Below, piece after piece: positions 8,515 to 17,826 of a stretch of DNA of 64,000 nt; position 1 is the stretch's first letter; each line of letters begins with the position of its first letter. Under the pieces are notes generated by a model. The model did no database searches. It was not told the DNA's origin and saw only the letters and a list, made by a program, of their open reading frames with translations. This DNA comes from Pseudomonadota bacterium (lineage in GTDB: Bacteria; Desulfobacterota; Syntrophobacteria; Syntrophobacterales; Syntrophobacteraceae): the NCBI GenBank assembly GCA_023416335.1, contig JAEZHY010000041.1:1-64000 (forward strand), in the 5' to 3' direction. Both the position numbers and the translations under genes were made by a program.

Positions 8515-8697
8515 CTAATAGTGCCTCTTTACTCGATGATGTTTCTTGATGTGTTTTTTGTAATGTTTGTGATGTTTTTTGTGCTTCTTCACGTAGTGGT
8601 GATGCGTAATGGGGGCCGCATCGGCTATGGAATAGGTGGAAAGGGGTACCGTAAACAGAAAAGCAACCGCCGCCAAAAGAAGGATAAAACGTTTCAT
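8515..8697 (-). CDS. exported histidine/lysine-rich small protein
   Basis: The product has 60 residues: a normal signal peptide (MKRFILLLAAVAFLFTVPLS, then TYSIADA) with likely cleavage after Ala27 or Ala28, then a 32-residue mature part with 11 His, 10 Lys and 2 Arg. KKHHKH-like units recur. AGGAGAAGTATT directly precedes the ATG, so expression is well supported. Candidate roles are periplasmic metal binding (Ni, Zn, Cu) or binding of anionic polymers. Nothing in the neighbourhood decides between these. It stands alone between the selenoprotein gene and the ABC importer. Confidence 0.75.
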   Translation of the reverse strand: MKRFILLLAAVAFLFTVPLSTYSIADAAPITHHHYVKKHKKHHKHYKKHIKKHHRVKRHY

Positions 8698-8916
8698 AAT
8701 ACTTCTCCTAAATTAATGTTTATTACCCTGTAAAGGGTGTCGGGTGATATACCATATCAGACCCGGTGGAGCCAGAAACATCAGCATCGAAAGGACCTTC
8801 CGGCCCCTTTTTGCCGCTCGGAGGTGCATCGCATTGCTCCGTGTTCCCGCGTTTTTCACGATGAACCGGCACTAAAAATTATCCTGAATTGATTGTCCAA
8901 CTTACCCGGCTATTTC

Positions 8917-8945
8917 TTGACTGGGCAGGTGTACTCATTTAGACT
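8917..8945 (+). promoter_or_regulatory. putative sigma-70 promoter of the ABC importer
   Basis: TTGACT (8917-8922) and TAGACT (8940-8945) are separated by 17 bases, about 140 bases upstream of the binding-protein ATG. The -10 box matches the consensus at four of six positions. The rest of the 386-base gap 8698-9083 shows no gene. The long leader leaves room for RNA-level control, but I recognised no riboswitch. Confidence 0.45.
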
Positions 8946-9083
8946 CTGCGGGGGTAAAGAAGGTCTACGCGGAACCGGAAAAAATACACTTCGATTTGTT
9001 TGCGGCAATAGAGTCGGACCGGAGCGGGCAGTAACTGGCAAAGCCTGCTCCCGGCGATGTTCACTCATTCAAAGGGGGTAAGG

Positions 9084-10211
9084 ATGAAGAAAATCTTGGC
9101 GTTGGCGGTGATGATTTCGGCTCTTGTCTTTTGCGGCCTGGGAGTTGTCCAGGCCCAGCAGATCGAGAATGAACTCTACCTGATCACACCGGTGTCGAAA
9201 GACGTGCACGATCCGGTTCTGAAAGCTTTCGAGCAGTATGCCAAGAAGAAGTACGGGGTCGATGTCAAAACGAGTGCCATTCCAAAAGGAACGCCGGTAG
9301 CTTACGGCCAGATCATGGAATGGAAGGGCAATCCGCAGGCGGATATTTTCTGGGGCGGCGAAGGAACACTTTTCGACGACCTGGCAGCGCAAGGGTTGCT
9401 GGAAAAAGTGCAGCTTCCTCAACAGATGTGGGACGAAATTCCGGCCGCGATCGGCAAGCCGACTCCGCTGCCCATCAAGGACCCGAACAAGTTCTGGGTC
9501 GGAACCATGCTGGAGCCTTACGGCATCATATATCAGCCCAAACTCCTGAAGCGCCTCGGCGTCGAGATCAAAGACTGGGACGACCTGCTCAATCCCAAGC
9601 TGAAAGGACAGATAGCGCAGTGTACGCCCGACCGGTCGAGTTCGAGCCATGCTACGGTCGAAGTCATTTTGCAGACAGACGGATGGGAAAAGGGATGGGA
9701 CTGGCTGACGAAGCTGGCAGCAAACACGGGTATTTTTACCGCCCGCTCTCGTGATGTTCCGAGCGTTGTGGCCAAGGGCGAATTCGCTGTAGGCTTCGGC
9801 GTTCCCAGCTACATGGCTTTCGCGGAAGTCCTGGGCGGCTACGACGTTATGTATGTATACCCGAAGAATGCCTATGTGACTCCCGAACCGATGTCCGTTT
9901 TGAAAGGCGCGCCTCACGCAAAGGCTGCTCATGCATTCATCGAGTTCCTGATCTCGGAAGAAGGGCAGAAGCTCGTCGCGTCCCTTGGAGTATATCCTGT
10001 TACCCCGAAATATAAAGTGGAGGGTCCCGCAGGGTCGAACCAGGAAAAGGCGATTGCATTCACGGGCGGCATGAAATCCTTCTTCGACATCCCGGTGGGA
10101 AATGTTTACGACACCAAACTTGCCGGGGACAAGAAGCGCATCGAGGATGTGAATGCCTATTTCCGGAAAGAAATCACCGAAAAGCATAAAGACATAGTCA
10201 AAGACAAATAG
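9084..10211 (+). CDS. ABC transporter substrate-binding protein, iron/AEP/thiamine-type family
   Basis: This 375-residue periplasmic protein captures the ligand for the importer encoded just downstream. The signal peptide ends at VVQAQ. The body is the family 1/6 solute-binding fold seen in FbpA, PhnS-like and ThiB-like proteins (PQADIFWGGEGTLFDDLAAQG, MLEPYGIIYQP, GAPHAKAAHAFIEFLIS). The tandem iron-coordinating tyrosines of FbpA are not evident, so a metal ligand is not assured. The ATG at 9084 follows AAAGGGGGTAAGG and begins a proper signal peptide; the nine upstream codons are unlikely to be used. A terminator after the stop probably lowers expression of the membrane components. Confidence 0.9.
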   Translation: MKKILALAVMISALVFCGLGVVQAQQIENELYLITPVSKDVHDPVLKAFEQYAKKKYGVDVKTSAIPKGTPVAYGQIMEWKGNPQADIFWGGEGTLFDDLAAQGLLEKVQLPQQMWDEIPAAIGKPTPLPIKDPNKFWVGTMLEPYGIIYQPKLLKRLGVEIKDWDDLLNPKLKGQIAQCTPDRSSSSHATVEVILQTDGWEKGWDWLTKLAANTGIFTARSRDVPSVVAKGEFAVGFGVPSYMAFAEVLGGYDVMYVYPKNAYVTPEPMSVLKGAPHAKAAHAFIEFLISEEGQKLVASLGVYPVTPKYKVEGPAGSNQEKAIAFTGGMKSFFDIPVGNVYDTKLAGDKKRIEDVNAYFRKEITEKHKDIVKDK

Positions 10212-10224
10212 TCCGTCTGAACTT

Positions 10225-10262
10225 GAAAGGCGCGGTCTTCGGATTGCGCCTTTCTTTCTCTC
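10225..10262 (+). terminator. attenuating terminator after the binding-protein gene
   Basis: GAAAGGCGC (10225-10233) pairs with GCGCCTTTC (10246-10254), followed by TTTCTCTCC. It lies 14 bases after the stop of the binding-protein gene and 105 bases before the ATPase gene. A terminator here is common in ABC importers, where the binding protein is needed in excess. Confidence 0.75.
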
Positions 10263-10366
10263 CATTCTGTTCGCATACGGGAGCAAGCCCTCCGGGGGAC
10301 ATCCTGCCGGCTGCGGCTTTTCATTGAATCGTAACTTGGTCTGAATCGAAGCGGGTTGTTGGTGTT

Positions 10367-11443
10367 ATGGACATAGAACTGCGAGAAATAGTCAAGAAGT
10401 TTGGCGCCCTCGAAGCGGTGAGCAACGTTTCCCTCAAAATCCGGGACGGCGAGTTGTTTACGCTTCTGGGCCCTTCGGGTTGCGGGAAGACTACCATCCT
10501 GCGCCTGATAGGCGGCTTCCACCAGTCCGACCAGGGGGTGATCTCCTTCGGTGGAAAGAACGTAACCGGGATCCCTCCCTATGAGAGAAACATCGGCATG
10601 GTGTTTCAGAATTACGCCTTGTGGCCGCACATGACGATCTACGATAACGTTGCATACGGCCTGAAGCTCAAGAAAGTATCCAAAGGGGATATCGGCAACA
10701 AGGTTACACATGCCCTGGGACTGGTAAATCTGAAGGGGCTCGAAACGCGGTATCCCGGGCAGCTTTCCGGCGGCCAGCAGCAGCGTGTAGCTCTGGCCAG
10801 GGCGCTGGTCCTGAACCCGGACGTTCTGCTGTTGGACGAGCCTTTGAGCAATCTCGATGCAAAGATCCGTCTCCAGGTTCGCGCAGAGATCCGGAAGCTT
10901 CAGAAAGAACTCGCTATAACAACCATTTATGTAACGCATGACCAGGAAGAGGCCCTCACCCTCTCGGATCGCATAGCGGTCATCAACCAGGGAGTGGTCC
11001 AGCAGATCGGCACCCCCTGGGACCTTTATGAAAGACCGGCAAATCCGTTCGTAGCCGATTTTATAGGAATCAATAATCTCATACCCGGCCAGGTCGAAGA
11101 TGGCAACGGCGATGCTGGAGCAGTGAAAGTCAAAACGGCGGTGGGGCTTTTCACGAGCGAAAGCGACTCGCGGCTCAGGCAGGGGGATAAATGCATGCTG
11201 TGCGTCCGTCCCGAAACCGCTTCCATCGAAGAAACGGCACAGGGCCCGGAATGCAATGCGGTATGCGGAGCCGTCAGCTTTGCGTCTTTCATCGGGAACG
11301 CCATTCGCTACGACGTCGAAATGGAGAACGGGGCCACTTTCAGGGTGGATATTCAAAATCCCCGGAACCATAAACCACATGGAATCGGCGATCGGGTCCA
11401 GGTCGTTTTTTCGCCGAAAACGACCCTTGCCGTTCCGGCGTAG
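10367..11443 (+). CDS. ABC transporter ATP-binding protein (FbpC/PotA type)
   Basis: This 358-residue cytoplasmic subunit powers the importer. It has Walker A GPSGCGKTT near residue 37, Q-loop MVFQNYALWPHMT, signature LSGGQQQRVALARAL, Walker B VLLLDEPLSNLD and switch His in YVTHDQEEAL. The last 120 residues are a TOBE-like regulatory domain. Its neighbours are the binding protein upstream and the fused permease 77 bases downstream. The ligand cannot be read from this subunit. The ribosome binding site is weak. Confidence 0.93.
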   Translation: MDIELREIVKKFGALEAVSNVSLKIRDGELFTLLGPSGCGKTTILRLIGGFHQSDQGVISFGGKNVTGIPPYERNIGMVFQNYALWPHMTIYDNVAYGLKLKKVSKGDIGNKVTHALGLVNLKGLETRYPGQLSGGQQQRVALARALVLNPDVLLLDEPLSNLDAKIRLQVRAEIRKLQKELAITTIYVTHDQEEALTLSDRIAVINQGVVQQIGTPWDLYERPANPFVADFIGINNLIPGQVEDGNGDAGAVKVKTAVGLFTSESDSRLRQGDKCMLCVRPETASIEETAQGPECNAVCGAVSFASFIGNAIRYDVEMENGATFRVDIQNPRNHKPHGIGDRVQVVFSPKTTLAVPA

Positions 11444-11520
11444 CGCATGATGGCTGTGTTCGAAGTATGAGGTATTGCATCGTTTCAATCCAAGTTGCTC
11501 AACGTGAATAAAGGCTTGCT

Positions 11521-13239
11521 ATGGAGTTGGAAAGCAGTGTCGGCATGACGACCGGCCGGACTCGCGTCTGGTCGAGGGAGAATATCGGCGGGCTGGCCGG
11601 CTACGCCGGAATCTGGATCTTCCTGGCGATTTTTCTTATCTATCCCCTCATCCGCCTTTTCATCGACGCGTTCACCGGGGAAGGTGACGCGTTCACGGTT
11701 ATGAACTTCGTAGATTTCTTTACGGATCCGTTCTACCTGAAATCTCTGGTGAACTCACTGGTCCTTAGCGTCGCCACCGTGATCACCACCTCGATAATCG
11801 GGATCCCTTTCGCTTTTCTCCTTCTGCGCTACGAATTTCCGGGCAGAGGTCTTTTCTCCTACCTGTCCATCCTTCCGATGATAATGCCGCCCCTGGTCGG
11901 TGTTATGGGGTTTGTCTTCATCCTCGGCCGGGCTGGTACGATAAACGTGATCCTGATGGACTATCTCGGATTTTCGAAGCCCATCAACTTTATGTACGGA
12001 ATCCACGGCGTTCTCCTGGTCGAGACGCTGCACCTCTTCCCCCTGATGACGCTTAGCATCGTCGATGCAATGGGAAAGATTTCGCCCTCCCTGGATGAAG
12101 CGGCGGAGAGCGTCGGGTCGAGAGGGCTTCGAAAATTCTGGGACATCACCTTTCCCCTCACGACCCCGGGCTACGTCGCCGGCGCGCTCCTCGTATTCAT
12201 TTGGACGTTCGCCGATTTCGCTACGCCCCTTGTTGTGGGCATAGACAACCTGCTCGCTTCCCAGGCGTACCTGAACATCGTCCAGTTCGTCGACCGCAGG
12301 CTGTTCAAGATGGGAATCGTGATTTCCGCCATCATGATCATCCTCGCCATACTCTTCCTGATCGTTGCCAAGAAGTACGCGGCAACCAAGGATTATAGCT
12401 CGCTTTCCTATTCGGTCATCGAGAGGAAAACACTTTCGCGGGCGGGGAACCTCGGCGTGGTGGTCTTCCTGAGTTCGATCCTTGTTCTCGCCTTCATTCC
12501 CTACATGGGCATCATTCTGGATTCGTTCGGCAAGGGCTGGGCGCTGACGCCGATTCCGGTCAAGTACACCCTGCAGTATTTCGAGCGGGTGGCTATCGAG
12601 ACGCCGAAATTCATACTCAACAGCTTGCTCTATTCGGGTATATCCGTTCTGATCTGCATTTTCGTCGGGGTACCGATTGCCTGGGTAATGGCCAGGACCA
12701 AACTGCCGGGGCGTGACATGCTGGATTCGCTCACCACTCTGATACTCGCCCTGCCGGGTACCGGGATAGGTATCGCCTACCTCCGTGCGTTCAGGGATAA
12801 CCTCCCGTTTACGAGCACCGCGCTGATAGGCATCTGGATTGTCATCCCGCTCGTTCTCGGAGTGAGAAGGCTGCCGTATACGGTTCGAGGGACATTTGCC
12901 TCACTGCAGATCGTCCATAAATCGTTCGAAGAGGCGGCCGAAAGTGTCGGGGCGACGAAAACGACGACATTCAAGGATGTCACCCTGCCGCTCATATGGA
13001 AGGGTGTCCTCGTGGGTTCGCTTTACTCCTTCATTCTGGCTTTGCAGGAAGCCTCCGCCACCCTGCTGCTCGTCGTTCCAGGACATGAAATGATGCCCGT
13101 CGGCATTTTCAACTTCTACATCGGCGGCTCGGTAAACGAAGCAGCGGCCCTGGGCTTGATCCTTATCGTCCTCGGAGCGGCCTGTCTCTTTGCCATCAAC
13201 AAGATAACAGGCGCCAAAACCGGAGGGGTTTTCGGGTAA
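11521..13239 (+). CDS. ABC transporter permease, fused duplicated FbpB-type
   Basis: The 572-residue inner-membrane protein has two homologous halves of about six helices each, so one chain forms the whole channel. Each half carries the ATPase-docking EAA loop: EAAESVGSRGLRKFWDIT near residue 195 and EAAESVGATKTTTFKDVT near 475. This internal duplication is characteristic of the iron(III)/2-aminoethylphosphonate/thiamine permease group. It completes the importer with the two preceding genes. The gene ends 224 bases before the glpB-like gene; that gap holds only GC-rich sequence with no recognisable site. Confidence 0.93.
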   Translation: MELESSVGMTTGRTRVWSRENIGGLAGYAGIWIFLAIFLIYPLIRLFIDAFTGEGDAFTVMNFVDFFTDPFYLKSLVNSLVLSVATVITTSIIGIPFAFLLLRYEFPGRGLFSYLSILPMIMPPLVGVMGFVFILGRAGTINVILMDYLGFSKPINFMYGIHGVLLVETLHLFPLMTLSIVDAMGKISPSLDEAAESVGSRGLRKFWDITFPLTTPGYVAGALLVFIWTFADFATPLVVGIDNLLASQAYLNIVQFVDRRLFKMGIVISAIMIILAILFLIVAKKYAATKDYSSLSYSVIERKTLSRAGNLGVVVFLSSILVLAFIPYMGIILDSFGKGWALTPIPVKYTLQYFERVAIETPKFILNSLLYSGISVLICIFVGVPIAWVMARTKLPGRDMLDSLTTLILALPGTGIGIAYLRAFRDNLPFTSTALIGIWIVIPLVLGVRRLPYTVRGTFASLQIVHKSFEEAAESVGATKTTTFKDVTLPLIWKGVLVGSLYSFILALQEASATLLLVVPGHEMMPVGIFNFYIGGSVNEAAALGLILIVLGAACLFAINKITGAKTGGVFG

Positions 13240-13463
13240 TTCTTGGGGACGCGCGGCGGCGAGGAAGCGAAGACTCAAAACCGCAAAACCGGAAAAGCGT
13301 GGGGAACTGCGTCCCCCACACCCCCTGAGCCGCTTCGCGACTATGCTGGCGCTGCTGCGGCGCCCCGCAGAGAACCGCGAGGCTGGACGCAGCAGGCGCC
13401 GAGCGGTCGGCCTAAAGGCCGAATCTGGGGGTATGGCGGATGGCAGGATTCAGAGGTATTTGA

Positions 13464-14768
13464 ATGGAAAATCAGGCCGGCCGAAAGACCGATCTCATAA
13501 TCATAGGTTCAGGCCTTGCCGGGACGGCTGCAGCCTGTTTCGCGGTGAAACGCGGCCTGAAGATCGTTCAGGTTTCCGCAACCGGCGGAGAAATGGCTTT
13601 TGCAGGCGGCCCCTTCGACCTGCTCGGCGTCTACCCGCTTAATGAACAGAAAGTCTGGGAAAATCCCTGGGACGGAATCGATGCCGTTTCCCGGGATTGT
13701 CCGAAGCATCCTTATTCACGGCTGGGGAAAGATGTCATCCGGGAGGCGATCGACCGTTTTACAGACTTCGTGCAATCAGCCGGTGTGCCTTACTGCGGCT
13801 TGCCGGACCGGAACGTCGTCCTTCCGACGGCCGCCGGTACGCTGAGGACCAGCTACAAGGTCCCAAAATCCATGTGGCGCGCTGTTGCGGGACTGGAGCA
13901 AAAGACTCCCACTCTGCTCGTCGATTTCGCCGGAATGAAGGATTTCAGCGCCGGGCTCATGGCGGAGATGCTCAAGGCCAAATGGCCGGCTCTAAGGTCG
14001 GCGCGCATCGATTTTCCGCTCCCGTTTCCCGGTGTGGATCGGTACAATCCCCTTCTTGCCGAGGCCGTCGAGACATCTCCGGTTCGGGAAAAGCTGGCCG
14101 AGGCGATCCGACCGTACATTGCCGGTGCCGAACTGGTCGGGATGCCTGCCGTGCTTGGGCTTCGGGGCACCGACGGCATAGTTGCCGACCTGGAAAGCCG
14201 GCTCGAGGTCGGGATATTCGAAATTCCCACAATGCCGCCATCTGTTCCCGGAATGCGTCTGCGTGAGGCGGTCGAGAAGGAATTGGAAAAGACCGGCGCC
14301 CGGATGATACGCGGGAGGAAGGTGTACTCCGCCCGTACCGAAGCGCGGAGATGCACCGGGATTACCGCAGGCGATGACGCCTGGGCGGAAACGGTGGAGG
14401 CTGAGGGCGTCATCCTGGCAACGGGCCGATTCCTTGGAGGAGGGCTCGTCACCGACCGGCAAGGAATTTCGGAGACCATATTCGGGTTTCCAGTGTCTCA
14501 ACCGCCTACGAGGGAGGAGTGGCACAGGGACAGCTTTCTGGACCGCCGGGGCCATCCGGTAAACGAGGCGGGACTGGAAATAGACGACACCTTCCGGCCT
14601 TTGGGAGCAGACGGCAGGCCCGCTTTCGAAAACGTCTTCGCGGCGGGTTCCATCCTGGCGCACCAGGACTGGGTCAGAACGAAAAGCGGCGCCGGGATTT
14701 CAATCGCAACCGCATTCGGGGCCGTGGAGTCGTTCCTTCGGTGCCGCAGTACTGTATCAAACGGTTAA
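13464..14768 (+). CDS. glpB: anaerobic glycerol-3-phosphate dehydrogenase subunit B-like flavoprotein
   Basis: The 434-residue product has an N-terminal dinucleotide-binding motif, LIIIGSGLAGTAAACFA, followed by GEMAFAGGPFDLLGVYPL, and near the C-terminus an AAGSILAHQDW block closing the FAD site. These are the marks of GlpB, the middle subunit of anaerobic G3P dehydrogenase, which oxidises G3P to DHAP and passes electrons to quinone through GlpC. In the usual operon the order is glpA-glpB-glpC. Here glpB is on the plus strand, faces the glpA-like gene, and no glpC is present. A separate role as a FAD-dependent redox partner is possible. Confidence 0.8.
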   Translation: MENQAGRKTDLIIIGSGLAGTAAACFAVKRGLKIVQVSATGGEMAFAGGPFDLLGVYPLNEQKVWENPWDGIDAVSRDCPKHPYSRLGKDVIREAIDRFTDFVQSAGVPYCGLPDRNVVLPTAAGTLRTSYKVPKSMWRAVAGLEQKTPTLLVDFAGMKDFSAGLMAEMLKAKWPALRSARIDFPLPFPGVDRYNPLLAEAVETSPVREKLAEAIRPYIAGAELVGMPAVLGLRGTDGIVADLESRLEVGIFEIPTMPPSVPGMRLREAVEKELEKTGARMIRGRKVYSARTEARRCTGITAGDDAWAETVEAEGVILATGRFLGGGLVTDRQGISETIFGFPVSQPPTREEWHRDSFLDRRGHPVNEAGLEIDDTFRPLGADGRPAFENVFAAGSILAHQDWVRTKSGAGISIATAFGAVESFLRCRSTVSNG

Positions 14769-14831
14769 AACCTTCAAGTGCGGACGGAAAACCGCGCCCG
14801 AACCGATTTGTATTTAGACAAAGAGGGAAGA

Positions 14832-15025
14832 TGGCGCTCATCGGGATTGCCGGACGGTGGGCACCCAAAAGACAGGTGCCCACCCTACTCGACTGAGGGC
14901 CTGCTTCCGGGAGTTCCTCCTGCGGGAAAGAGCCACGAGGAAGAAGAGAGAGCCCTCTCACTGCAAGTACATGTGAACGGCGAACGGCGTAGGGTGGGCA
15001 CAGCTTTTATCGTGCCCACCGTCCG
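14832..15025. repeat. two family C repeats in the glpB/glpA convergent gap
   Basis: Bases 14832-14888 hold a family C unit in which CGGTGGGCACCC pairs with GGTGCCCACC and ends CCTAC. Bases 14989-15025 hold another in the opposite orientation, starting GTAGGGTGGGCAC. Related copies are at 17827-17932, 34235-34275 and 43790-43870. The 357-base gap 14769-15125 contains no gene. Between two converging genes such palindromes could act as transcription stops, though no U-run follows them. Confidence 0.75.
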
Positions 15026-15125
15026 TCTTTCGGAACCATTTTGGTGTCGGCGGAACAATCCGCGAAGCGGCGCGGGCGGTAGGGGACGCTGTTCCCCGCG
15101 CGTTTTGGTCTTTTCTGCTGATTTC

Positions 15126-16688
15126 TCACCCCTCCAGGTTGAGCAACCCGCAGTGGATAGCTTCCTGCAACTGCTCCTGGGCCAGCTGGCTTCCCCACAG
15201 GATCGGCCGCAGGCCCTTCCAGCGGGCTTCGAGGAAATCTTTCAAATCCTGAATTCCCTCGTCTCCTTTGAAAGCACCGAGTTCATAGAGATAAGCGGTT
15301 GTCCGCAGGCTGCAGAATGCGCCCTGGCAGGATCCTTTGCCCATACGGGTGTGCCGGCATATGCTGTCCAGATCGACCGTTCGCGATTCGGAACGGAACT
15401 GGTCAACGATCTGTGCGATCGCACTCGTGGGGACCATCTCGCATTCGCAGAGCAGGGAATCGTTCGGATTTTTCTCCCGCATCCAGTATCCGGGCGCGCA
15501 ACCGGCGACTACCCAGTCGTTTCCGGGAGAACAGGGGAGCGGCAGTTCCCTGGTGAGGCAGGGAGCATCTATTCCGAGTTTGCTGCAGACGAGATCCGCG
15601 GCCATTTCAGAAACGAGGCGATAGGTTGTCAGTTTGCCGCTCACGACGGAGATGAAATTGGAGATGCCGTGTTCTTCGTGGTCGACCACCTGGGAGCCGC
15701 GGCTGAGCGACCGGTCGTCTTTTGTGCCTGTTTTGCCGAGGAGCGGACGGACACCGGCAAAGGCCCGCATGATCCGGGTTTCCCGCATTGCGGGAATCAG
15801 TTTGGCCGCTTCTTCCACCAGGAAGTCAGCTTCTTCGAACCCCGTACGCAGGTGTTCGATATCGTCAACGCGAATTGAAGTCGTACCCGCCAGCGATACC
15901 GTGCCGCCGGGCACTATGATGTCTCCGTCGCCGGGGGGATGCAGCCGGTTGACAACGCGCGTGTTGATTCTCCTGTGCGTTACGAGCAGGCTTCCCTTGG
16001 ACCAGATTACCGGGAGGCTTATGCCTGCGAGTTCGGTGATCTTCCCGACCCATGCTCCGGTGGCATTGAGTATGTAGTCCGCCTCCACCTCGATTTCTTT
16101 ACCGGTCCGAAGCTGCAGGATGCGCACCGTTTCGATCCGGTTCCCGCGCTTCTCCAGTGCAACCACTTTGGAATGGGTGAGCAGAACGGCCCCGCGGTTC
16201 GCAGCGTCGGACATGTTTTCGAAAGCGAGTCGGAACGGATCGACCGATGCGTCCTCCACCCGGTAGGCGGCGATGATCCTGTCCGTCAATTCCGGTTCGA
16301 GTTCCCCGGCGTCGCGGCAGTCCAGTGTCTCCACAGGGAGGCCGTTCTTTCGGCAGTGTTCCGGAAAATCGGCTATGAATTTTTCGTCATCCCCTTCAAT
16401 GGCAACGAACAGGCCCCCCGTTTCTTCGCAGCATGCAGGCGCCAGTTTCTTCAGAAGCTGCGACTCGGAGCGGCATTCCTGTGCCGTCAGAGGATCGTTG
16501 GAAACATATCGAGCCCCACTGTGAAGCAGGCCGTGGTTCGCTCCCGATGCTCCGGCATTGACGTGTCCCTTTTCCACCACCACGCATTTGAGGCCGCGGA
16601 GCGAAAGATCGCGGGCCAGGCCCGTACCCGTCACGCCTCCGCCGATAATCAAAACCTGCGCTTTCAGTCTGGTCTTGTCTCGATTCAT
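15126..16688 (-). CDS. glpA: FAD-dependent glycerol-3-phosphate dehydrogenase, GlpA-like, with BFD [2Fe-2S] domain
   Basis: The 520-residue product has the FAD motif LIIGGGVTGTGLARDLSLRG near the start and ANHGLLHSGARYVSNDP, as in GlpA and other DAO-family G3P dehydrogenases. The C-terminal part carries a BFD-type cluster site: Cys414 and Cys416 (CECE), then Cys454 and Cys459 (CQGAFC). It should oxidise G3P at the membrane and send electrons on through Fe-S centres. It converges on the glpB-like gene instead of preceding it. Its promoter must lie in the 253-base divergent gap shared with the HAD gene. Confidence 0.85.
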   Translation of the reverse strand: MNRDKTRLKAQVLIIGGGVTGTGLARDLSLRGLKCVVVEKGHVNAGASGANHGLLHSGARYVSNDPLTAQECRSESQLLKKLAPACCEETGGLFVAIEGDDEKFIADFPEHCRKNGLPVETLDCRDAGELEPELTDRIIAAYRVEDASVDPFRLAFENMSDAANRGAVLLTHSKVVALEKRGNRIETVRILQLRTGKEIEVEADYILNATGAWVGKITELAGISLPVIWSKGSLLVTHRRINTRVVNRLHPPGDGDIIVPGGTVSLAGTTSIRVDDIEHLRTGFEEADFLVEEAAKLIPAMRETRIMRAFAGVRPLLGKTGTKDDRSLSRGSQVVDHEEHGISNFISVVSGKLTTYRLVSEMAADLVCSKLGIDAPCLTRELPLPCSPGNDWVVAGCAPGYWMREKNPNDSLLCECEMVPTSAIAQIVDQFRSESRTVDLDSICRHTRMGKGSCQGAFCSLRTTAYLYELGAFKGDEGIQDLKDFLEARWKGLRPILWGSQLAQEQLQEAIHCGLLNLEG

Positions 16689-16941
16689 CTCATCAGCATC
16701 CGGATTGAACGTTTCGCATACGATCAGGGATATCCGATCGCTTCCATCTCTTTGTTACCACAAAAACGCCGACGATAAAACTGTTGCGAATTCCCTTCCT
16801 CTCCCCTATGGTTCCATTCACATTACCTGGTATGCCCACATGAACATGCTTTTCAAAAGCGACCTTTATCCGAGTTCGCGGAAGGCTTCCTGCGTGCATT
16901 CCGGGCCGCGATCGGTTGAACGGAAGGGACACGGAGTAAAA

Positions 16942-17763
16942 ATGACGGCTTCCATCCAGAGTCTCGATGCCGCAACGGCAAGGAACCTCGAAGGTGTATT
17001 CTTCGATATAGACGATACCTTCACCACACACGGCAAAATCCCCGGACCGGCATTCCAGGCGCTATGGGCTCTGAAGGAATCCGGGCTCAAGGTGGTGCCC
17101 ATTACGGGGCGGCCGGCGGGCTGGTGCGACCATATTGCACGCATGTGGCCGGTCGATGCGGTTGTCGGCGAAAACGGGGCATTCTACTTTTATCTCGATG
17201 AGAAAGAGAGCAAGCTCAAAAAGAGGTTCCTGGACCCTGACGCGGTGCGAAAGGAAAAGCGTGCGCGGTTCGGGCGGATCGAGCAGGATGTTCTGGCAAA
17301 CGTTCCGGGCACGGCAATCGCCTCGGACCAGGCTTACCGCGAAACCGACCTCGCCATAGATTTCTGTGAGGACGTCCCACCGCTCGACTGGCCGGAAATC
17401 GAGAAAATCTGTTCGATTTTCAGGAAGCACGGGGCCACCTGCAAAGTGTCTTCAATCCACGTGAACGGCTGGTTCGGCGACTACAACAAGCTCGGCATGA
17501 CCCGGATGATGGCTAAAGAACTCTGGGGCGTGGACCTCGAGGCTGTCCGGGACCGCTTTGTTTTTTGCGGCGATTCTCCGAACGACGAACCGATGTTTCA
17601 ATTCTTCCCTGTAAGCGCGGGCGTAAACAACGTGCTCCGCTTTGCCGAAAGAATGCAGCACCTGCCCGCTTTCGTGGCCGAAAAAGAAGGCGGGGAAGGT
17701 TTTGCGGAGATAATCGAAAGGGTCCTCTCGCTCAGGCGGAGCCCCTTAGGTACGCAGGCTTGA
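16942..17763 (+). CDS. HAD-superfamily hydrolase, Cof/sugar-phosphatase type
   Basis: The 273-residue product has motif I FFDIDDTFT (nucleophile Asp22, acid/base Asp24), a motif II region PITGRPAGW, and motif III/IV CGDSPNDEPMF. The large insert between motifs II and IV is the C2-type cap found in Cof and mannosylglycerate/sucrose phosphatases. The substrate is probably a phosphorylated sugar or polyol but cannot be named. GGAG six bases before the ATG sets this start; the longer upstream frame has no binding site. It is divergent from glpA, so a link to glycerol phosphate metabolism is possible. Confidence 0.85.
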   Translation: MTASIQSLDAATARNLEGVFFDIDDTFTTHGKIPGPAFQALWALKESGLKVVPITGRPAGWCDHIARMWPVDAVVGENGAFYFYLDEKESKLKKRFLDPDAVRKEKRARFGRIEQDVLANVPGTAIASDQAYRETDLAIDFCEDVPPLDWPEIEKICSIFRKHGATCKVSSIHVNGWFGDYNKLGMTRMMAKELWGVDLEAVRDRFVFCGDSPNDEPMFQFFPVSAGVNNVLRFAERMQHLPAFVAEKEGGEGFAEIIERVLSLRRSPLGTQA

Positions 17764-17826
17764 CACGTATTGACGCTCATCCAGGTCACGTGGTTCGGAT
17801 GGCCTCTGAGGAAATACAGCAGCCAT

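Noticed and set aside
8893..9081. 62-residue plus-strand frame upstream of the ABC binding protein
   Set aside because: It has no ribosome binding site and crosses the predicted promoter and leader.
10157..11488. 443-residue minus-strand open frame across the ABC ATPase gene
   Set aside because: The plus strand encodes all ABC ATPase motifs; this frame is a shadow with no start site. The same holds for long antisense frames at 9069-10286, 18102-19397, 21164-22627, 22801-24087 and 26387-27271.
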